A stretch of 64,000 nucleotides of DNA, from NCBI GenBank assembly GCA_025517525.1, contig JAOPJZ010000005.1:124001-188000 (forward strand). The letters are read 5' to 3'. A program made the translations under genes and the position numbers. The stretch's first letter is position 1. Every line of letters starts with the position of its first letter. Origin of the DNA: Natronosalvus hydrolyticus. GTDB taxonomy: Archaea > Halobacteriota > Halobacteria > Halobacteriales > Natrialbaceae. Below the pieces are notes generated by a model, which had not been told where the DNA came from, made no database searches, and saw nothing but the letters and a program-made list of their open reading frames with translations. Of the stretch, positions 9,077-16,099 are shown piece after piece.

Positions 9077-9216
9077 TCGTCTCTGCTATACGCGCCCCTG
9101 CTAAAAGAGTTTGTGACTGTGACGAAGGGAATGCAGATCCGTACCACGACACAGAGACACACAACTCACCTTCGCAAGTCGATACGAACAAAGGGCCGAC
9201 CCGCCTAGTAGCGGTT

Positions 9217-9795
9217 ATGATCGTCAATCTCTCCGAAGGTATCCAGGCGTTCACGAGTAACGTGTTTCTGGTCGACGGAGAACGAACGGTACTCGTCGAT
9301 ACCGGTGCCAACTTCGACGTCGTCGAACGGATCCACGAACACACCGACACCCTCGACGCGGTCGTCTTGACACACACGCATCTGGATCACGTCGACAATC
9401 TCGAGGCCGTCCTCACGGCGTTCGACGTCGAGGTCTGGGGACACGACGAATCGTTTGCTGGCATCGACCACGCGCTCGAAGACGAGGGATCAATTACGAT
9501 GGGCGATCACCAGTACGTCACCTACCATACACCGGGACACAAAGGCGACCACCTCTGCCTGTACGCTGAAGACCCACAGGTGTTGTTTGCGGGCGACCTC
9601 GTGTTCCAGAACGGCAGTTTCGGCCGGACCGACTTGCCAGAGGGAGACCGAGCAACGTTGATCGAGAGCATCGACCGTATGCTCGAGGTGCTCGACCCGT
9701 CGCTCCGTGAACTGCACACCGGTCACGGACCGAGCGTCACCACGGACCCGTACCGACACGTCGAACTGGCGAGTCAGATGGCCAGACAGCACTGA
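9217..9795 (+). CDS. MBL-fold metallo-hydrolase (glyoxalase II-like)
   Basis: A 192-aa metallo-beta-lactamase fold protein. The di-metal motif THTHLDHVDN (HxHxDH) is near residue 52, followed by TPGHKGDH, FAGDLVFQNGSFGRTDLPEG (Asp ligand) and the terminal HTGHGP. The short length and GRTDLP motif resemble glyoxalase II-like or persulfide dioxygenase-like hydrolases rather than RNases. The ATG at 9217 begins MIVNLSEGIQAFTSNVFLVD, the usual start of such proteins; upstream codons were rejected. It is cytoplasmic and hydrolyses a thioester, lactone or similar; the actual substrate is unknown. Confidence 0.88.
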   Translation: MIVNLSEGIQAFTSNVFLVDGERTVLVDTGANFDVVERIHEHTDTLDAVVLTHTHLDHVDNLEAVLTAFDVEVWGHDESFAGIDHALEDEGSITMGDHQYVTYHTPGHKGDHLCLYAEDPQVLFAGDLVFQNGSFGRTDLPEGDRATLIESIDRMLEVLDPSLRELHTGHGPSVTTDPYRHVELASQMARQH

Positions 9796-9909
9796 TAGGA
9801 CACCACTGAGAGGACAACGGACTCGATCCGGCCAAGCGAACACGTCTCGAGGCCAGGCTCACACTCGAGTGGGCATGGGCTCGGGACCACTACCAGTGAG
9901 GGTGGAAGA

Positions 9910-10185
9910 TTACTCGTCGTCCGTTTTCAGCCCGTAATAGCCCGGTTCGTCGTCCGTCCGAGGTTCGCCGACGACCAGCTCCGAGGCGTTCGTCATCACC
10001 CACGGGATGGCCCAGTCGAGCAGAATATCCTCGGTTTCCCTGTCGATGTCCGCCCCGGGATCCAATCCCTGTAAGAGTCGAGCAATTTCGTAAACGCTGT
10101 ACATCTGATCCGGCTCGAGGAGTTCCTCCGGGGTGTAAAAGTCACACGGTGGCAGCCGGTTAAACTCGTCTTTTGGAACTGGCAT
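9910..10185 (-). CDS. Conserved small haloarchaeal protein (DUF5827-like)
   Basis: A 91-aa acidic protein, MPVPKDEFNRLPPCDFYTP and on, ending GYYGLKTDDE. It has no signal peptide or membrane segment and only one Cys. From memory it resembles the haloarchaea-specific DUF5827 family, but I cannot run a search. It sits 102 bp downstream of superoxide dismutase on the same strand, separated by enough sequence for its own promoter. Function unknown. Confidence 0.65.
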   Translation of the reverse strand: MPVPKDEFNRLPPCDFYTPEELLEPDQMYSVYEIARLLQGLDPGADIDRETEDILLDWAIPWVMTNASELVVGEPRTDDEPGYYGLKTDDE

Positions 10186-10287
10186 ACGACGACGTACGCT
10201 CGCGGAAACGGTAAACGATGTGGATTCGCTGGCGTTGTCACTCCTCGATCGGCTGCATAAAAATGTGAAGGTAAACGGAGTCGTCGC

Positions 10288-10890
10288 TTACTCGAAGTGG
10301 TCGAGGCACTTCTGGTACTCTTCGGCGACTTTGTCCCAGTTGACGACGTCGAAGAAGCCTTCGACGAAGCTGCCGCGGTCCGGGCCGTAGTCGTAGTAGT
10401 ACGAGTGCTCCCAGACGTCACAGGCCAGGATGGGGTGAGATCCCCAGAGTGCGCCCTGGTCGTGTTTGTCGACAGCAACGTTACGAAGCTGTTTCGCAAC
10501 TGGGTCGTAGACCAGCAGTGCCCAGCCACCGGCAGCACTTGCTGCAGCCTCGAACTCGCCTTTCCAGCCCTCATACGAGCCGAAGTCGGCCTCGATGCGG
10601 TCGGCGAGGTCGCCCTCTGGCTCGCCGCCACCGTTTGGCGACATGTTCTCCCAGAACAGCGTGTGGAGGTAGTGCCCACAGCCGTTGTGGGTGACGCTGC
10701 CGAGCGCGCCAGCCGTCGAGCTGTAGTCACCGGACTCGCGGTTTTCGGCGAGGGTTTCCTCAGCAGCGTTCAGGCCGTTCACGTAGCCCTGATGATGGGT
10801 GTCGTGATGCCAGGTAACGACCTGTTCGGAGATCGATGGCTCGAGTGCGTCGTAGTCGTAAGGAAGCGGTGGAAGTTCGTGGTCAGTCAT
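10288..10890 (-). CDS. sod: Superoxide dismutase (Mn/Fe family)
   Basis: A 200-aa cytoplasmic superoxide dismutase converting superoxide to oxygen and hydrogen peroxide. It shows LPPLPYDYDALEPSIS at the N-terminus, the first metal His region HHDTHHQGYVNG, the second His in NGCGHYLHTLFWENM, and the C-terminal metal motif DVWEHSYYYDYG (Asp and His). The full length and start ATG at 10890 (MTDHELPPLPYD) match halophilic SodA proteins. Manganese is the usual metal in haloarchaea but is not provable here. A TATA element at 10924..10936 precedes it. Confidence 0.96.
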   Translation of the reverse strand: MTDHELPPLPYDYDALEPSISEQVVTWHHDTHHQGYVNGLNAAEETLAENRESGDYSSTAGALGSVTHNGCGHYLHTLFWENMSPNGGGEPEGDLADRIEADFGSYEGWKGEFEAAASAAGGWALLVYDPVAKQLRNVAVDKHDQGALWGSHPILACDVWEHSYYYDYGPDRGSFVEGFFDVVNWDKVAEEYQKCLDHFE

Positions 10891-10920
10891 TAGTGAACAC
10901 CACTTACTGCTAACGACAGC

Positions 10921-10940
10921 GTACCTGTTAAATATTGAGG
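10921..10940 (-). promoter_or_regulatory. Probable promoter of sod
   Basis: On the minus strand this reads CCTCAATATTTAACAGG, a good haloarchaeal TATA element (ATATTTAA) about 37-45 nt upstream of the sod ATG, implying a short leader of about 10-15 nt. Confidence 0.5.
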
Positions 10941-11151
10941 AGTGAAACGGTATCATACCACATCATTGATCGGTCAAAACCCCTGAAAGTTGAGCGACCG
11001 TCCGTCGAAAGCAGATGGCCACTTTCTCGAGCGGCTATCAAACGTATGGGGGCTCACGAGGCTGCGCTCAACCGTGGGGAGATACCATCGAGTGAGTTTA
11101 CCAGCAGGTAACTGACCGAATCGCACGCGAACGATCCTACGGACCTGATCG

Positions 11152-11237
11152 CTAGTGGCTGCCCAAACCTTGACCGGTGCGTGAAATTATGCGGTTGCGT
11201 TCAGTTTCACGAATGGGTCGACGTTTGGGAGTACTAG
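11152..11237. mobile_element. 86-bp palindromic hairpin element, family III (copy 1)
   Basis: Begins CTAGTGGCTGCCCAAAC and ends GTTTGGGAGTACTAG, so the termini are imperfect inverted repeats. Inner arms CGGTGCGTGAAA and TTTCACGAATGGG also pair. Related copies are at 28990..29065 and 43867..43950. Both ends carry CTAG, a tetramer that is rare in haloarchaea and may reflect the insertion target. The right end supplies the TAG stop codon (11234..11236) of the adjacent minus-strand gene. Confidence 0.75.
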
Positions 11238-11590
11238 CTGTCTCGTTCTTTATACGCGGCATGCTCGAGCCACTCCTCGAGTGAAGGCTGGGCCCAGTAT
11301 CGGATCGTCTCGCTGCGCTGGTCGTGCTCGATAACGCCTGCTTCCTCGAGTTTTGGCAGGTGGATATGATACAACGCGATCTGTAACTCGTCCCTCGAGG
11401 GGCCGTCATCAGGCTCGTGTGCGGCGACGAAATCGACGAGTTCCTCGACCGTGCTGACGCCATCAACGGCATCATACAGGTGATACAGAACGAATCGTCG
11501 CCGCCGGTCGGCAAGAATATCGAACACCGTATCGAGCGACGGGGTCGTCACCCCAACGGGTGTATTTGTTGCGGTCTCCCGCTCACGCAT
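11234..11590 (-). CDS. Winged-helix protein (DUF7344-like)
   Basis: A 118-aa soluble protein with one winged-helix domain: LDTVFDILADRRRRFVLYHL (helix 1), VSTVEELVDFVAAHE, a recognition segment IALYHIHLPKLEEAGVIEHD and a wing SETIRYWAQPS. The pattern 'DILadrRRR.vLyhL...l.HvHLPkLeeaGvi..D' belongs to the large haloarchaeal HTH family that I know as DUF7344. It is probably a transcription factor; target unknown. The last codon is followed by a TAG that lies inside the end of a mobile hairpin element, so the native C-terminus may have been longer or shorter. Confidence 0.82.
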   Translation of the reverse strand: MRERETATNTPVGVTTPSLDTVFDILADRRRRFVLYHLYDAVDGVSTVEELVDFVAAHEPDDGPSRDELQIALYHIHLPKLEEAGVIEHDQRSETIRYWAQPSLEEWLEHAAYKERDS

Positions 11591-11767
11591 TCGAAAACCA
11601 CCTACCGTAAATTACCATTCGAAACCACCAGTGGCCCATACTGGGACGAGGACATTAGGTGTTACGTCTATCTGAAAGAGGATATGTGTTTTTTCAAATA
11701 GCCACCGTGATTTGCCTTACGTCTCTGCAGTACAGAAGAGAACGGTATGGAAAACGAACAACGAATC

Positions 11768-12232
11768 CTATTCGTAGAGCCAACCAGCGTCGTGCTGGTC
11801 GTAGTCGATGAGTTCGTCTTCGTCGAAGTGGATCGCGATTTCGCGTTCGTTCGCGCCCTCGTCCTCGTGGTCGGCTGCGTGGACGACGTTGCGACCGAGG
11901 TCGAGTGCGTAGTCACCGCGAATCGTTCCGGAGGCCGCCTCGAGCGGATCGGTTGCGCCGATCATCTGGCGGACCTGGCGAGTCGCGTCCTGGCCTTCCC
12001 AAACCATCGGGACAACGGGGCCGGACGTGATGAAATCGATAAGACCGTCGAAAAACGGCTTGTCCTCGTGTTCGGCGTAGTGCTCTTTGGCCCGTGCTTC
12101 GGGCATGTTGATCACTTTGATGCCGACGAGTTTCAGGCCACGGTCCTCGAGTCGGGAGACGACTTCGCCAACGAGGCCGCGGGCGAATGCGTCGGGTTTG
12201 ACCATGACGAAGGTGCGTTCGTGGTCGCTCAT
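11768..12232 (-). CDS. ndk: Nucleoside diphosphate kinase
   Basis: A 154-aa enzyme moving the gamma phosphate of ATP to nucleoside diphosphates through a phospho-histidine. It begins RTFVMVKPDAFARGLVGEV and carries the catalytic His in GRNVVHAAD, with DYALDLGRN just before it. Its ATG overlaps the L24e stop (ATGA at 12229..12232), making it the last gene of the L7Ae-S28e-L24e-Ndk operon, an arrangement usual in haloarchaea. The C-terminus is acidic and Asp/Glu rich, as expected for a halophilic Ndk. Confidence 0.96.
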   Translation of the reverse strand: MSDHERTFVMVKPDAFARGLVGEVVSRLEDRGLKLVGIKVINMPEARAKEHYAEHEDKPFFDGLIDFITSGPVVPMVWEGQDATRQVRQMIGATDPLEAASGTIRGDYALDLGRNVVHAADHEDEGANEREIAIHFDEDELIDYDQHDAGWLYE

Positions 12233-12585
12233 TCTTCGTCGTCCTCGTCAGCGTCGGCCTCTTCCTCCTCAGCGTCGGCTTCTGCTTCTTCCCCCTCAGC
12301 GTCGGCTTCGTCCTCATCTGCGTCGGCTTCCGCCTCTGCCTGAGATTCTTCGTCCTCCGCCTCTGCTTCGGGTTCCTCGGCTTCGACTTCCTCCTGAACT
12401 GGACCTTTGCCACGACGGCCGTCTTCGGTCCACTCGAGGTCGCGCGGTTCGCGGCCGAGTTTGAAGTTTTTCTCCGCCTTCGAGTCGACGAAGTGGAGGA
12501 CGCTGCCATCCTTCTGGACGTACATGATGCCCGTTCCTGGTTCGATTTCTTCGCCCGTGTAGTCACAGGTTCGGTGTTCGACCAT
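12229..12585 (-). CDS. rpl24e: 50S ribosomal protein L24e with long acidic tail
   Basis: A 118-aa protein. Residues 1-62 are a standard L24e: a treble-clef zinc-ribbon start RTCDYTGEEIEPGTGIMYV, then VLHFVDSKAEKNFKLGREPR and the C-terminal DLEWTE. Residues 63-118 are an added tail made almost only of Glu, Asp and Ala. The usual archaeal L24e is about 60-67 residues, so the tail nearly doubles it. The start at 12585 (MVEHRTC) lies 2 nt after the S28e stop. One of the family's Cys positions is retained (C7); the remaining Cys ligands are not visible, so zinc binding is doubtful. Confidence 0.93.
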   Translation of the reverse strand: MVEHRTCDYTGEEIEPGTGIMYVQKDGSVLHFVDSKAEKNFKLGREPRDLEWTEDGRRGKGPVQEEVEAEEPEAEAEDEESQAEAEADADEDEADAEGEEAEADAEEEEADADEDDEE

Positions 12586-12587
12586 AG

Positions 12588-12812
12588 TTACTGACCTCCG
12601 ATGGAGTCGGCCTCGCGGGCGGTCTCGCGCAGCTGGAGAATGTCGCCGACGCGGACCGGTCCGAGACAATTTCGTGTGATGATCCGTCCCTGGTTCTCGC
12701 CATCTTTGATCCGGCATTTGACCTGCATCGCTTCACCGTGCATGCCAGTCTTGCCGACGACCTCGATGACTTCGGCGGGGGTTGAACTGCTTTCTCCGTC
12801 TTCAGCGCTCAT
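12588..12812 (-). CDS. rps28e: 30S ribosomal protein S28e
   Basis: A 74-aa S28e. The core [38 protein letters not shown] and the terminal [11 protein letters not shown] are hallmarks of this small beta-barrel protein near the mRNA exit of the 30S subunit. The ATG at 12812 (MSAEDGESS) is used; an in-frame TTG one codon earlier is less likely. A short acidic N-terminal extension is present. It is the second gene of the L7Ae-S28e-L24e-Ndk operon. Confidence 0.95.
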   Translation of the reverse strand: MSAEDGESSSTPAEVIEVVGKTGMHGEAMQVKCRIKDGENQGRIITRNCLGPVRVGDILQLRETAREADSIGGQ

Positions 12813-12823
12813 CAATAATCACC

Positions 12824-13186
12824 TCAGTTGAGGTCCTCGACCTTGCCGGCGATATCCTCGACGTCGCTGGCCGCTTCACCGGCGTCAACGATCGCCGCGG
12901 CGGCGCTTCCGACTTCGAGGCCGGCGGCGTGGCCGACGTCGTCCTGGGTCTCGACGAAGACCACGGGAATGCCTTTCTCGTCAGCGAGTTCGGGGAGGTG
13001 CATCACGATCTCCTCCGGGCTGACGTCTTCGGCGACGAAGACGAGTTCGGCGTTGCCACGCTCGATGGCTTTGGTCGTTTCGTTCGTTCCTTTCTTTACA
13101 CTGCCTGTGTCTCGTGCGACCTCGAGCGCCTCGAGGGCGTCATCTGCGAGGTCGGCTGGGATGTCTGTAGTTACGTAAACTGCCAT
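12824..13186 (-). CDS. rpl7ae: Ribosomal protein L7Ae (kink-turn binding)
   Basis: A 120-aa L7Ae, which binds kink-turns in 23S rRNA, box C/D and H/ACA guide RNAs and archaeal RNase P. The RNA-binding loop [19 protein letters not shown] and the conserved [19 protein letters not shown] are present, together with [20 protein letters not shown]. It is the first gene of the operon with S28e, L24e and Ndk. A TATA box at 13331..13340 puts transcription start about 120 nt before the ATG, leaving an unusually long GC-rich leader. Confidence 0.97.
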   Translation of the reverse strand: MAVYVTTDIPADLADDALEALEVARDTGSVKKGTNETTKAIERGNAELVFVAEDVSPEEIVMHLPELADEKGIPVVFVETQDDVGHAAGLEVGSAAAAIVDAGEAASDVEDIAGKVEDLN

Positions 13187-13310
13187 TGGTTGTTCACCTA
13201 TCTCCCACGCGCAGGCTCGCGCTCCCCTGCCATCCGGGCTGCGTTCCCGGGCCGGATTTCCGGCGGTTTTCCTGTGAGGCTAGGAGCATCATCAACCCCG
13301 CGTAGGGTGT
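13187..13310 (-). promoter_or_regulatory. Long structured 5' leader of L7Ae (or a small RNA)
   Basis: Between the predicted start site near 13308 and the L7Ae ATG lie about 120 GC-rich bases without a gene. Visible short stems on the minus strand are CCGGAAATCCGG, CCCGGG..CCCGG and GCAGG..CCTGC. A UGAUGA (box C-like) occurs at 13294..13289. Most haloarchaeal mRNAs are leaderless, so a leader of this length is notable. L7Ae is known in other archaea to bind kink-turns in mRNA leaders, including its own; I could not identify a complete kink-turn here. Confidence 0.45.
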
Positions 13311-13330
13311 ACGACTGAGTAACGGTGCCC

Positions 13331-13340
13331 TCCTTAAAAG
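13331..13340 (-). promoter_or_regulatory. TATA element of the L7Ae operon
   Basis: On the minus strand CGCTTTTAAGGA, a strong haloarchaeal TATA box preceded by BRE-like purines. It is about 145 nt from the L7Ae ATG. Confidence 0.55.
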
Positions 13341-13454
13341 CGTGTCCAAATGCGTGAGCCCATGCGACACCGTTACACGAGTCAGACAGAGTACCTTCAT
13401 ACGGTCGGTTGTAGTCTCTTACCTGCACCATATCAGTAATTGCGGGTGAATAGC

Positions 13455-13538
13455 TATAGTAGCCATTGAAACGATTTACACGCCTATCGTGACGCTGTCT
13501 TGCGATAGCGTGTACAATGATTTTCAATGGCCACTATA
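13455..13538. mobile_element. 84-bp palindromic hairpin element, family I (copy 2)
   Basis: Starts TATAGTAGCCATTGAAA and ends TTTTCAATGGCCACTATA; the outer arms pair over about 30 bases. The inner stem CTATCG/CGATAG is perfect around a loop with TGACGCTGTCTTG. It is a same-length relative of the copy at 4356..4439. It lies between the L7Ae promoter and the tmcA start, 46 bp upstream of the tmcA ATG, so it could affect tmcA expression. Confidence 0.8.
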
Positions 13539-13584
13539 CAACCGACCGTATCAAGGGCTCGCCTCCCCAACGATTTCACGAACG

Positions 13585-16053
13585 ATGAGCGATTCCATCG
13601 CCGCCCACGCACGACGACTGCAGGCTGAAGCCCGCCAGGAAAACGAGCGGCGGGGACTCGTGCTTATCGGTGATCGCGAAGACGGGTATGACGTCCTCGA
13701 GACGATACTCGAGGGGCTCGAAGCACCGATCTCGAGGACGACTCTCGTGGGACCTGCGGACCGACTGCGCTGTGAACAGCGAACCCAACACGAGACGAGC
13801 GGATTGCTCGGAACCACCCGCGACGTCGTCATCGTCGACGCCCACGAAGGCCTCGAACCGAACACGATTGGCCGTGTCGTGGGCACAATAGATGGCGGTG
13901 GCCTTTTCATACTGCTCACGCCACCACTCGAGGAGTGGGCCGAAACGCGTGATGCGTTCGACGAATCGCTCGTGGTCGCACCCTACACGCTCGAAGACGT
14001 TTCGGGACGGCTTCGACGACGACTCGTCGAGACCATCCGCGCACATCGGGGCCTCGCCATCGTAGACGTGGGTTCAGGCGAAATCGTCGACGAGGGGTTG
14101 ACGAATCCGGCACCCAAACTCGAGCGAGTCGGTCGCTCCAATACAGAAACTACAGAAGCCATAGCTGATACAGAAAGCAGAGCAAATCGAGAGGGCGACG
14201 GTATTCGGGAAACAGCACACCAGGTGGGCGAGAAAGACCCCAAAACCGAGGCTTCGTTCCCCTGCCTCGCGTACGACGCCTGTCGAACCGACGACCAGGC
14301 GACGGCGCTTGGCCACCTCGAGGCCCTGTCCGAACCGGGGCGTGCAGTCGTCCTCGAGGCCGACCGTGGCCGCGGGAAATCAAGCGCTATCGGGCTGGCG
14401 GCTGGCTCGTTCGCCGCTACTGGCTCGCGCGTGCTGGTGACCGCTCCCGACCGTTCGAACGTCGACGACGTGTTCGCTCGAGCGAGGGAACTGCTCGAGG
14501 ACCTTGCGGCCCATCGCCCAGCCGACACCGCCGGCGAGCTAAATCGAACCGCCGTGGAGCCAGGCCGAACCGCCGTGGAACCAGGCCGAACCGCCGAAGT
14601 CCCACAGTCGGTGACTGCCTCTGGAGGCGATATTCAGTATCTCCCGCCACTCGAGGCCACAGATCAGCTGTCGGAATTCGATTTCGTCTTCGTCGACGAA
14701 GCGGCTGCTCTCCCGGTCGCCGTCCTCGAGGATTTCCTGGACGCCGAACGAATCGCGTTCGCCACGACCGTTCACGGCTACGAGGGTGCCGGACGTGGCT
14801 TCTCCGTCCGCTTTCGGGACCGACTGGCAGCGAGCGACCACGCGGTTACCGAGTACACGCTAACCGAGCCGATTCGCTATGCCGGCGGTGACCCGCTCGA
14901 GGTCTGGTCGTTTCACGCGCTCTTGCTGGACGCAAGGCCGGTCGTGCCGGACCTGCTCGAGGACGCGACCCTTGACACCGTCAACTACCGAAAACTGGAC
15001 GCCGAAACCCTGCGTGGCAACGAACGGCTCCTCCGGGAGACGTTCGGCCTGCTCGTGCTGGCTCACTACCGAACCGAGCCCAACGACCTGGCGCGACTCC
15101 TCGATGCACCAAATCTCGAGACATACGCGCTCACGTACGAGGGCCACGTCGTCAGCGTCGCGCTGGTCGCTCGAGAGGGGAACCTCGAGCGGGCCGACCA
15201 GCGGCGGCTGTACGAGGGGGCCCGACTCCGCGGCAACATGATTCCGGACCTCTTCAGCAGCCACCTTCGGGACGAGGCTGCCGGCGGCCTCGCCGGGGGT
15301 CGCGTCGTCAGAATCGCGACCCACCACGCAGTGCGATCTGCGGGTTTTGGCTCGCTGTTGCTCGAGGAGCTGGCCGAGGACGTAGAACCGTCCGTCGACT
15401 GGCTGGGGACGGGGTTCGGGGCAACCCCCTCGCTGGTCTCGTTCTGGCACCAAAACGGGTATCGACCGCTGCACCTGTCGACGACCAGAAACGACGCCAG
15501 CGGCGAGTACTCAGTGATCATGTGTCGCGCGATGAGCAAAGACGGGCAAGCCTTCGTCGACCGCCACGAGCGATGGTTCGTCCGGCGACTCCCGAACGTG
15601 CTCGCCGACAGCCTCCGCGAACTCGATCCCGACGTTGTCCGGGCCATAACTCGCTCGCTCGACCCCGCCTACGCACCCCCACTCGAGCTCACCGACAACG
15701 AGTGGGAACTGGTTGCCGGGGCTGCGTACGGCCCTGCGCTGTTCGATGTCGACCCCGGCCCGTTCAGCCGACTGGTGTATCGGTACCTGCTCGAGCGCGC
15801 TGGCGGTGGCCCCGAACCCGACGAATCGACCGGTCGAGGGACTGCGTGGGGAGGGGAACCGCTGGATCCACACACCGAACAACTCTTGATTCGACGCGTC
15901 TTGCAGTGCCATCCCTGGGCGCGGGTCGCTACCGACCTCGACTATCACTCCTCACGAGCGTGCAAACGAGCACTTGGGAACGCCCTCGAGATCCTGGTCG
16001 ACACACACGGAACCGACACAGCACGCAGCGTCAAATCGCGGTTCCAGGAGTGA
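13585..16053 (+). CDS. tmcA: tRNA(Met) cytidine acetyltransferase TmcA
   Basis: An 822-aa fusion of an RNA helicase-like ATPase and a GNAT acetyltransferase that makes N4-acetylcytidine in tRNA; archaeal homologues can modify many RNA sites. Order: N-terminal DUF1726-like domain (about 1-200, DREDGYDVLETILEGLE), Walker A EADRGRGKSSAIGLAAG, DEAA box VFVDEAAALPV, then the GNAT core (RIATHHAVRSAGFGSLLLEE) and a C-terminal tRNA-binding tail. A species-specific linker near residues 320-340 contains the tandem RTAVEPG units (21-bp DNA repeats at 14545..14600). The start ATG at 13585 gives MSDSIAAHARRL. It converges on the XPB-like helicase gene. Confidence 0.93.
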   Translation: MSDSIAAHARRLQAEARQENERRGLVLIGDREDGYDVLETILEGLEAPISRTTLVGPADRLRCEQRTQHETSGLLGTTRDVVIVDAHEGLEPNTIGRVVGTIDGGGLFILLTPPLEEWAETRDAFDESLVVAPYTLEDVSGRLRRRLVETIRAHRGLAIVDVGSGEIVDEGLTNPAPKLERVGRSNTETTEAIADTESRANREGDGIRETAHQVGEKDPKTEASFPCLAYDACRTDDQATALGHLEALSEPGRAVVLEADRGRGKSSAIGLAAGSFAATGSRVLVTAPDRSNVDDVFARARELLEDLAAHRPADTAGELNRTAVEPGRTAVEPGRTAEVPQSVTASGGDIQYLPPLEATDQLSEFDFVFVDEAAALPVAVLEDFLDAERIAFATTVHGYEGAGRGFSVRFRDRLAASDHAVTEYTLTEPIRYAGGDPLEVWSFHALLLDARPVVPDLLEDATLDTVNYRKLDAETLRGNERLLRETFGLLVLAHYRTEPNDLARLLDAPNLETYALTYEGHVVSVALVAREGNLERADQRRLYEGARLRGNMIPDLFSSHLRDEAAGGLAGGRVVRIATHHAVRSAGFGSLLLEELAEDVEPSVDWLGTGFGATPSLVSFWHQNGYRPLHLSTTRNDASGEYSVIMCRAMSKDGQAFVDRHERWFVRRLPNVLADSLRELDPDVVRAITRSLDPAYAPPLELTDNEWELVAGAAYGPALFDVDPGPFSRLVYRYLLERAGGGPEPDESTGRGTAWGGEPLDPHTEQLLIRRVLQCHPWARVATDLDYHSSRACKRALGNALEILVDTHGTDTARSVKSRFQE

Positions 16054-16099
16054 AACCTCGAGGGAAAGCCCCGGGCACTCGCCCTGTTCCGGCTGTAGC

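Noticed and set aside
9793..9880. TGATAGGA at the MBL hydrolase stop looks like a family IV element start
   Set aside because: No matching right end or inner stem occurs within 100 bases.
11747..12343. Plus-strand open frame opposite ndk and L24e
   Set aside because: Its Ser/Ala end is the antisense of the L24e acidic tail; ndk is certain on the other strand.
13289..13294. Box C/D guide RNA in the L7Ae leader
   Set aside because: A UGAUGA is present but no matching CUGA box was found in the leader.
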